Source of the DNA: an uncultured Bacilli bacterium
GTDB lineage: Bacteria > Bacillota_I > Bacilli_A > ML615J-28 > CAG-313
NCBI GenBank assembly: GCA_947627685.1
Contig: CANQWZ010000080.1
Coordinates: 1 to 5,730 of the forward strand
Direction: 5' to 3'
DNA length: 5,730 nt
Shown: positions 1 to 4,542 of the stretch, one piece after another
Layout: every line of letters starts with the position of its first letter
Numbering within the stretch: the first letter of the stretch is position 1
Notes under the pieces: model-generated
Told to the model about the DNA's origin: nothing
Databases searched by the model: none
What the model saw: the letters and a program-made list of their open reading frames with translations, nothing else
Program-made: the position numbers and the translations under genes

Positions 1-6
1 CATCAT
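1..6 (-). CDS. 5' end of a minus-strand gene, product unknown (partial)
   Basis: On the minus strand an AAGAGGT ribosome binding site (complement of 16-22) sits 9 nt before an ATG at 6-4, followed at once by a second ATG at 3-1. A plausible promoter lies further upstream and the hairpin terminator of the preceding gene lies beyond that, so a new transcription unit leaving the window to the left is likely. Only two codons are visible, so nothing can be said about the product. Confidence 0.5.
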
Positions 7-34
7 AAACTAATTACCTCTTGATATTATATTA

Positions 35-64
35 ATTTTATCATATTTTAATAATTAATGGCTA
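35..64 (-). promoter_or_regulatory. Candidate promoter for the minus-strand gene at the left edge
   Basis: Reading the minus strand, a TAAAAT -10 box (complement of 35-40) is preceded by TGA, an extended -10 arrangement. A weak -35-like TAGCCA (complement of 59-64, 4 of 6 consensus bases) lies 18 nt upstream. Transcription would start near 28, giving a leader of about 20 nt that contains the ribosome binding site. The placement between a terminator and a start codon supports it, but such AT-rich DNA yields chance -10 boxes. Confidence 0.4.
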
Positions 65-90
65 TAATTTGCAAAGGTTATTAAAACAAG

Positions 91-132
91 AAAAAGACAT
101 TAGCTTTTTTATAAATCAACTAATGTCTTTTT
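91..132 (-). terminator. Hairpin terminator of the phosphofructokinase gene
   Basis: A perfect 13-bp inverted repeat (91-103 with 120-132; arms AAAAAGACATTAG and CTAATGTCTTTTT) encloses a 16-nt loop. On the minus strand the 3' arm ends in five T. The 5' arm lies inside the last codons of the phosphofructokinase gene and its TAA stop (111-109) falls in the loop. The plus-strand reading also ends in a T run (128-133), so the element could stop transcription from both sides. The stem is GC-poor, so efficiency is uncertain. Confidence 0.75.
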
Positions 133-1341
133 TATTTTCGCAAAGCGTGGTAAACCATTAACGTATACAAATTCAGGTTCACCCTGAATAAGGGGTAAAG
201 CATAATTAATAAAAGCACTAGTAATATTACTACCATCTTCACTAATATAAGATGAAGGAACTTTTTTAACTTTGTTAGCAACATCTTTTAAGTAAACAGT
301 GCTAAAAGTTATTTGGTAAGGATTATTAGATACTCTTTCAAAAGTAACCATTACGCCACTTTTTTTAGCAAGAGCCATATCTAAAGCTTTCTTGCCACAT
401 TGATAGGCTTCATCAATATCGGTTTTCGAAGCAAGATGGGCTGAACATCTTTGTGGAATATTAAGTTCAATACTTCTAATTGGTAAATTTAACTTTTTAT
501 TAACAATTTCAGCTAAGACTTCACCTACACCACCAAGTTGTAAATGACCAAAATCATCTTGGTTATTAAAATTACGATAACTAAGAATATATTTACCCTT
601 TTCATCAACAATTCCTTCTGATAAAGCTACTAAAACATGACCTTTTTCTTGATAAATGGCTTTTACTTTGGTTAAAAAAAGATTAATATCAAAAGCTCTT
701 TCAGGTAAATATATTAAATCGGGACCATTATTAATAAGACTAGCCAGTTTACTTCCCGCTGTTAACCATCCCGCATCACGCCCCATAATTTCTACGATTG
801 TAACCCGTCCTTTTTTATAACAAGCAATATCTTGATAAATTTCAGCCATTGTTGTTGCAATATATTTAATACAAGACCCATATCCCGGAGCATGATCAAT
901 TGCTACTAAATCATTATCAATGGTTTTAGGGATACCAATAACTTGACAATCAAAATGCATAGCTTTGAAATAATCATCAAGTTTACGACAAGTATCCATT
1001 GAATCATTACCACCAATATAAAAGAAAGCTTTGATATTTAGTTTGGTAAAAATTTTGATAATTTCTTGATAAATAGTATCATCCTCTTTAAAATCATTTA
1101 ACTTAAAGCGAACCGATCCTAAAATAGCACTAGGAGTAGTTTTTAAAAGGGCTAACTCGGTTTCATCTTCATTTAATAAATCAATAATTTGATGATTTAA
1201 AATACCGTCAATCCCATTTAAAGCTCCATAAACATGATTAATCGTATTATTTTTTTTAGCCTGATCAATAATACCAAGTAAGCTAGCATTAATTACTGAT
1301 GTTGGTCCACCTGATTGTCCGACTATAATGGAAAATTGCAT
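109..1341 (-). CDS. pfp: Diphosphate-dependent 6-phosphofructokinase
   Basis: This cytosolic glycolytic enzyme phosphorylates fructose 6-phosphate to fructose 1,6-bisphosphate, using pyrophosphate in a reversible reaction. The 410-residue protein has the N-terminal phosphate loop GQSGGPTS (8-15), GGNDSM (110-115), PKTIDND (138-144) with the catalytic aspartate region, MGRDAGW (186-192) and the sugar-phosphate motif PER (213-215). In this family, Asp at the fourth position of GGND (D113) and Lys in PKTIDND (K139), where ATP enzymes carry Gly, mark PPi use. About 410 residues is usual for the long PPi-type branch and longer than the roughly 320 of bacterial ATP-PFK. I start at ATG 1341-1339, which has a TGAGGT ribosome binding site (complement of 1347-1352) 5 nt upstream; an in-frame ATG four codons earlier overlaps that site and lacks its own. 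The gene is monocistronic here, divergent from the SIS gene, with a cre-like site upstream. Confidence 0.93.
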   Translation of the reverse strand: MQFSIIVGQSGGPTSVINASLLGIIDQAKKNNTINHVYGALNGIDGILNHQIIDLLNEDETELALLKTTPSAILGSVRFKLNDFKEDDTIYQEIIKIFTKLNIKAFFYIGGNDSMDTCRKLDDYFKAMHFDCQVIGIPKTIDNDLVAIDHAPGYGSCIKYIATTMAEIYQDIACYKKGRVTIVEIMGRDAGWLTAGSKLASLINNGPDLIYLPERAFDINLFLTKVKAIYQEKGHVLVALSEGIVDEKGKYILSYRNFNNQDDFGHLQLGGVGEVLAEIVNKKLNLPIRSIELNIPQRCSAHLASKTDIDEAYQCGKKALDMALAKKSGVMVTFERVSNNPYQITFSTVYLKDVANKVKKVPSSYISEDGSNITSAFINYALPLIQGEPEFVYVNGLPRFAKIKKTLVDL

Positions 1342-1346
1342 AAAAT

Positions 1347-1376
1347 ACCTCATATAATATTAATAATAATATTTTA
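1347..1376 (-). promoter_or_regulatory. Candidate -10 region and RBS of the phosphofructokinase gene
   Basis: On the minus strand a TAAAAT -10-like box (complement of 1371-1376) lies 18 nt before the TGAGGT ribosome binding site (complement of 1347-1352). No convincing -35 is found at 16-18 nt spacing, so this promoter would be weak or activator-dependent. The RBS is well supported and decides the start codon at 1341; the promoter part is tentative. Confidence 0.4.
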
Positions 1377-1411
1377 TCTAAAACTTTAAGATAAAGAAAG
1401 TAATTTGTTTT

Positions 1412-1425
1412 AGTAATCGTTTACA
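1412..1425. promoter_or_regulatory. cre-like / LacI-family operator between divergent genes
   Basis: The 14-mer AGTAATCGTTTACA contains the interrupted palindrome GTAA-(TCGT)-TTAC with a central CG. Read on the minus strand (TGTAAACGATTACT) it matches the Gram-positive catabolite-responsive element TGWAARCGYTWNCW at 13 of 14 positions. It lies about 55 bp upstream of the tentative phosphofructokinase transcription start and about 60 bp upstream of the SIS-gene start. That is upstream of the core promoters, where CcpA sites tend to activate rather than block. Another LacI-type regulator could equally use it. Confidence 0.55.
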
Positions 1426-1443
1426 AAATGGTGGCTTATCTAT

Positions 1444-1484
1444 TTGAATATAACTTCAAAATATGATAAAATATTGATGGTGAT
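1444..1484 (+). promoter_or_regulatory. Promoter and RBS of the SIS-HEPN-membrane protein operon
   Basis: TTGAAT (1444-1449, 4 of 6 for -35) and TAAAAT (1467-1472) are separated by exactly 17 nt, and TGA directly before the -10 makes it extended. The expected transcription start is near 1479, which coincides with the GGTGAT ribosome binding site (1479-1484) before the ATG at 1489, so the leader would be only about 10 nt. The promoter overlaps any longer in-frame start (TTG 1444, ATG 1477), which argues for the 1489 start. Confidence 0.65.
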
Positions 1485-1488
1485 TAAA

Positions 1489-2208
1489 ATGAGTGCTTTT
1501 TTAGAAAAAACTATGGCAATATTAAAACAAATAGATACTACCGAAAAAGATAATATCAAAATGGCTGCTTCTTTAATGTATAATAGTCTAATTAATGATG
1601 GCCTTGTTCATGTTTTTGCGACAGGTCACTCCCATATGTTTTGTGAAGAGTTATTTTATCGTGCTGGGGGTTTAGTAGGTATTAATCCTATTTTAGAACC
1701 TTTTCTAATGCAACATGAAGGTGCCATTAGCAGTACTAAATTTGAAAGAATGAGTGGGCTTGCGAAAATCATTTTTGATAAAGTTGATAAAAAAAGTGGT
1801 GAACCATTTATAATTGTATCAAATTCAGGTATAAATGCGGTAGTAGTAGAAATGGCTATGCTTGCTAAAGCAAATAATTATCCCGTAATTGCTGTAACTA
1901 GTCTTAGTGCCTCTAAAGCTTCTAAAAACCGAGTTCCTAAAAAACTTTATGAAATAGCTGATGTAGTAATTGATAATCATGTACCATACTCAGATGGTGT
2001 TTTAAACTACAAAGAAACAAAAGTAGGAGCGGTATCTAGTATTGCGGGAAGTTTCATTGCCCAAAGTTTAGTTTTAGCAGTTATTGCTATCTATGAAGAA
2101 AATAAACAAATTCCGCCTATTTTTAAGAGTGCAAACACTGAAGGTGGCGATTTACATAATGAAAAATTATATCAAAAATATCATAATCGCATAAAAGGAT
2201 TATCATAG
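1489..2208 (+). CDS. SIS-domain phosphosugar-binding protein (UPF0309-like)
   Basis: This 239-residue, probably cytosolic protein has one sugar-isomerase (SIS) domain. It opens with a helical stretch (1-38), then the first strand and phosphate-loop region ATGHSHMFCEE (44-54), the RAGG segment (58-61), the phosphate-binding loop SNSG (111-114) and VTSLSASKAS (136-145). Its length and the GHSHMFCEELFYRAGG signature fit the UPF0309 group rather than GmhA (about 190 residues) or MurQ (about 300). Such proteins bind phosphorylated sugars as isomerases or sensors; the substrate cannot be read from sequence. Start ATG 1489 is chosen for its GGTGAT site and because longer starts fall inside the promoter. 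It is the first gene of the operon, 10 nt before the HEPN-like gene, and faces a phosphofructokinase across a shared regulatory region, which suggests a role in sugar-phosphate metabolism. Confidence 0.85.
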   Translation: MSAFLEKTMAILKQIDTTEKDNIKMAASLMYNSLINDGLVHVFATGHSHMFCEELFYRAGGLVGINPILEPFLMQHEGAISSTKFERMSGLAKIIFDKVDKKSGEPFIIVSNSGINAVVVEMAMLAKANNYPVIAVTSLSASKASKNRVPKKLYEIADVVIDNHVPYSDGVLNYKETKVGAVSSIAGSFIAQSLVLAVIAIYEENKQIPPIFKSANTEGGDLHNEKLYQKYHNRIKGLS

Positions 2209-2218
2209 GTTATAAAAG

Positions 2219-2671
2219 ATGGAAAATAATACATATTATTTAGTAGGTAAAATTATTGAAAGTGTTCAACATATTGAATATATTTTAATTGAAGCAACAC
2301 GTGCTGCTAAAATTCTTAATGTCTTTAATAAATATAAAAATGTTTCACCTTTCTATTTTCAAAAAATTGAAAAAGAAACCAAAGAATTAGCTGATGAAAT
2401 GAGTAATATGACTTTTGGACGTCTAATGGGAGTAGTTAGAAATTACGATGTTTTACCAAGTGATGATTTAGACTATCTAGAAAGCATCTTATCAAAACGC
2501 AATCAATTAGTACACCATTATTTCAAATATAATGAAATGAATAAATGTAGTGAAGAAGTAAAAATAAAATATTTGACTAGATTCTTAAGTGAGGCTACTA
2601 CCTTTGAAGAGTATTTAAAGAGGGTTGCTAGTGAACTTGAAAGTGATTTACGAAAAGTAATTTATAGTTAG
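2219..2671 (+). CDS. Small HEPN-like protein with R-x4-H-x-Y motif
   Basis: The 150-residue protein is predicted to be almost all helical, soluble and charged, with no signal peptide or membrane segment. Near the start of the last third it has RNQLVHHY (R94, N95, H99, Y101), the R-x4-H-x-Y pattern that forms the RNase active site in HepT-type HEPN toxins; in HepT the Tyr is the residue AMPylated by the MNT antitoxin. The helix before it (DLDYLESILSKRN, 83-95) and the hydrophobic residue pattern fit the HEPN four-helix fold. No nucleotidyltransferase (MNT) gene is adjacent, so this is not a standard HepT-MntA pair; it may be one of the widespread solitary HEPN proteins of unknown role. It starts 10 nt after the SIS stop with only a weak AGGT (2207-2210), implying translational coupling. 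Its stop codon TAG is part of the next gene's ribosome binding site. The fold is inferred from the motif, not from a profile search. Confidence 0.65.
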   Translation: MENNTYYLVGKIIESVQHIEYILIEATRAAKILNVFNKYKNVSPFYFQKIEKETKELADEMSNMTFGRLMGVVRNYDVLPSDDLDYLESILSKRNQLVHHYFKYNEMNKCSEEVKIKYLTRFLSEATTFEEYLKRVASELESDLRKVIYS

Positions 2672-2675
2672 GAGG
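2669..2675 (+). promoter_or_regulatory. Strong ribosome binding site TAGGAGG
   Basis: TAGGAGG lies 5 nt before the ATG at 2681 and includes the TAG stop of the HEPN-like gene. It is the strongest ribosome binding site in the window. It shows that translation is meant to begin at 2681, although the frame starting there closes after 39 codons; the large frame that follows has no such site. Confidence 0.85.
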
Positions 2676-2680
2676 AAAAA

Positions 2681-2800
2681 ATGGAAAACAGTGATGAAAA
2701 AATAAGTAAGGTTTTAGTATCTAAAAAATATCTTATCGCATATGCTATATATATCTTAGGACTTTTTTTGTTTTGGTACTTTACCATTCTTAAATTTTAG
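2681..2800 (+). CDS. 39-codon frame: probable true N-terminus of the large membrane protein
   Basis: This short frame reads a charged N-terminus of about 16 residues (MENSDEKISKVLVSKK) and then a hydrophobic helix (about 17-37) ending in TAG 2798-2800. It has the perfect TAGGAGG ribosome binding site and sits directly after the HEPN-like gene. The frame of the following 529-codon gene is already open from 2760. Joining the two within 2760-2797, for example by skipping one T of the T7 run at 2763-2769, gives a continuous protein of about 577 residues. Its N-terminus would be a two-helix hairpin (about 17-37 and 42-64) with a short NFRD turn (38-41). I therefore read this as the 5' part of one gene, split by a genuine frameshift, by programmed or slippage frameshifting, or by a sequence error. 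The alternative is a separate single-span 39-residue peptide. Confidence 0.6.
   Translation: MENSDEKISKVLVSKKYLIAYAIYILGLFLFWYFTILKF
2760..2797 (+). other. Frameshift window with T7 homopolymer (2763-2769)
   Basis: The frame of the large downstream gene opens after an in-frame TAG at 2757-2759, while the 39-codon frame closes at 2798-2800. Only within 2760-2797 can a +1 (or -2) shift join them. The window begins with a run of seven T, the classic place for indels, polymerase slippage or sequencing length errors. Read through there, the protein passes smoothly from one hydrophobic helix to the next. Confidence 0.6.
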
Positions 2801-2825
2801 AGATATTAGTTTTTATATCTTTTTA

Positions 2826-4415
2826 ATGCTAGTCTTAGCTATTCCGGTATCTATTGTTTATACAATCATTGTTAAAAAGAGTAGTAAAAAGGATAAAAAA
2901 ACTACTTTTACAACTTTTGCATATAACTCTATCAGTAAAAAAATGGAAATAACCAAAAAAGATATATCTTTTAAATATCAAACTAGTAGATTAATGCGAA
3001 TAGGTACTGTTATTGTGGTAGGTTTTTTTGCCATTTTAATTGCTATTTTTACTATTACGGGGGCTAAAATTTTCAATGCCAAAAAATATGCTAGTCAACT
3101 AGCCATTACAGATGGTAATGATGAAGATTTAGATACTATTTTTAATTATGAAACTGGCACAGTGCTTTTACCACAAATTGATAAGCAATTAGCTTTTAGA
3201 CTTGCGGAAGCAAGACTAGATAAATATGGTTCACAGTATTCACTTGATTTTGATAATTTTACGATTATTAGTGTTAATCGTAATAACACCACAGAATTAT
3301 TAAGAGTAACTCCTCTTGAATATGCCACTCCTTTTGTAGCCTTATCAAGAGGATCAAAAGGCACAATTGGTTATATTGAAGTTAATGTTATTACCCAAGA
3401 AGCAAAACTAGTTACTTATCCTGATGGTGAAGGATTAAAATATATGCCAAGTGGTATTTTTAATTATGATCTTGATCGTCATATTAGATTAAAATATCCT
3501 ACTTTACTTTACAATGATAAATATTTTGAAATCGATAATGAAGGTAATCCTTATTGGGTTATTCCAACCATAAAAAAAGAAATTGGTGTATTTGGTGGTA
3601 GCACTCCTAAAGGAGTATTAGTAGTGGATCCTAGAACCGGTGATATGAATAATTATGATTTAAATGACGATAGTAAACCCGAATGGTTGCAAAGAGCAGT
3701 TGATGAAAGTGTTGTTGCTACACAAGCTAATAATGCCTTAACTTATAAAAATGGCTTTTGGAATACTATTTTTGCTAAAAAAGAGGTTTTTCAATTAAGT
3801 GATGGTTATAATTATTTCATCAAAGATGGTAATACTTATTATGTATCTTGTGTTACTTCACCAAATTCTAATGACCAAACTTCAACAGGTTTTATTATTA
3901 TTAATTTAAAAACCAAGGAATGTATTAGATATTCTAATCCGGGCATTACCGAAATGCGCGCTAGAGAAATTGCGCAAAACGATGAAAGAGTGAAGGCCCA
4001 AGCTCTTGACTCCACATGGCCCATTCTTATAACCTATCATTTTGTTCCAACATATTTTGTGGTTTTAAAAAATGATGTTTTATTCCAAAAGGTTGTTTTA
4101 ATAAACGTTGAAGATGGAACCTTAGTAGCTATGGGTGATACACTTGATGCAGCAAAACAAGAATATGAACAATTATTAGCTGGTAAAGGCATCATTACTT
4201 CAGGTGAAGAAACTAAAACTTTAGTGGTTAGTAGAGTTAGAGATTTAGGAAATAAAATTCAGTTCATGGTTGAAGGAATGGATGATGTTTATTTCGAAGT
4301 TGATATCAATATTAATCTTAACGCAAGATTTTTAGCAATTGGTGATGTAATAGAAGTTAGTTATAAGAAAAATAATGGTTATAATTTAGTATTATCATTA
4401 AAGCGTCAAAGTTAA
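2826..4415 (+). CDS. Large membrane-anchored protein of unknown function (main frame)
   Basis: From ATG 2826 this frame encodes 529 residues. There is a hydrophobic start (1-16), a basic Lys/Ser-rich loop (17-25), a cytoplasmic-looking stretch, and a strong membrane span (about 58-80). A large, mostly beta region with few charged clusters follows, probably outside the membrane. Short strand-turn-strand units recur near 182-196, 262-279, 355-370 and 423-436, and resemble PepSY-like hairpins. The last 65 residues (about 464-528) look like a small beta barrel (OB-like), with GDVIEVSYK at 507-515. The ensemble, with motifs such as LPQIDKQLAFRL (115-126) and EIDNEGNPYW (235-244), resembles a conserved Clostridia/Bacilli family often annotated only as hypothetical or, doubtfully, CvpA-like; this is recall, not a search. 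ATG 2826 has no ribosome binding site and cuts into a membrane helix, so the true start is probably 2681 through a frame change. It is the last gene of the operon, followed by a terminator. Confidence 0.75.
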   Translation: MLVLAIPVSIVYTIIVKKSSKKDKKTTFTTFAYNSISKKMEITKKDISFKYQTSRLMRIGTVIVVGFFAILIAIFTITGAKIFNAKKYASQLAITDGNDEDLDTIFNYETGTVLLPQIDKQLAFRLAEARLDKYGSQYSLDFDNFTIISVNRNNTTELLRVTPLEYATPFVALSRGSKGTIGYIEVNVITQEAKLVTYPDGEGLKYMPSGIFNYDLDRHIRLKYPTLLYNDKYFEIDNEGNPYWVIPTIKKEIGVFGGSTPKGVLVVDPRTGDMNNYDLNDDSKPEWLQRAVDESVVATQANNALTYKNGFWNTIFAKKEVFQLSDGYNYFIKDGNTYYVSCVTSPNSNDQTSTGFIIINLKTKECIRYSNPGITEMRAREIAQNDERVKAQALDSTWPILITYHFVPTYFVVLKNDVLFQKVVLINVEDGTLVAMGDTLDAAKQEYEQLLAGKGIITSGEETKTLVVSRVRDLGNKIQFMVEGMDDVYFEVDININLNARFLAIGDVIEVSYKKNNGYNLVLSLKRQS

Positions 4416-4430
4416 AAAATTAGCAATATG

Positions 4431-4474
4431 AAAATGAACCTTAGTTGTTAGATAACAATGAGGGTTCATTTTTT
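4431..4474 (+). terminator. Rho-independent terminator of the SIS-HEPN-membrane protein operon
   Basis: AAAATGAACC (4431-4440) pairs perfectly with GGTTCATTTT (4463-4472). The stem is extended by weaker inner pairing, including TTGT (4445-4448) with ACAA (4455-4458). The hairpin ends in a run of six T (4469-4474). It begins 15 nt after the TAA of the large membrane protein gene and separates the operon from the ABC transporter promoter. Confidence 0.88.
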
Positions 4475-4490
4475 ATGTATAGTAAAAAAG

Positions 4491-4519
4491 TAGTAAAAAA
4501 ACACCATCAATGGTATAAT
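4491..4519 (+). promoter_or_regulatory. Extended -10 promoter of the ABC transporter gene
   Basis: A perfect TATAAT (4514-4519) is preceded by TGG (4511-4513), an extended -10. The -35 position at 17-nt spacing (TAGTAA, 4491-4496) is poor, as expected when the extended -10 compensates. Transcription should start near 4526, giving a leader of about 17 nt. The perfect inverted repeat ACCAT-CA-ATGGT (4503-4514) overlaps the TG motif and the first base of the -10 and could be a repressor site. Confidence 0.7.
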
Positions 4520-4542
4520 ATATTAGAAAGTTAGGTATTAAT

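Noticed and set aside
1354..1359. TATTAT on the minus strand as the phosphofructokinase -10 box
   Set aside because: It abuts the ribosome binding site, so the transcript would start within or after that site; the TAAAAT further upstream is more sensible.
1444..1488. Longer N-terminus for the SIS protein from TTG 1444 or ATG 1477
   Set aside because: Both lie in the promoter or before the likely transcription start, lack a ribosome binding site, and add residues not expected in the family; ATG 1489 has GGTGAT at good spacing.
2219..2800. HepT-MntA type toxin-antitoxin pair made of the HEPN-like gene and the 39-codon frame
   Set aside because: The 39-residue product is a membrane helix with no nucleotidyltransferase GS-x10-DxD motif, and fits better as the N-terminus of the next gene.
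3146..3364. 72-codon open frame on the minus strand inside the large membrane protein gene
   Set aside because: No ribosome binding site or recognisable domain, and fully antisense to a well-supported coding frame; a shadow frame.
3839..4024. 61-codon minus-strand open frame
   Set aside because: Antisense to the large membrane protein gene, with no recognisable family.
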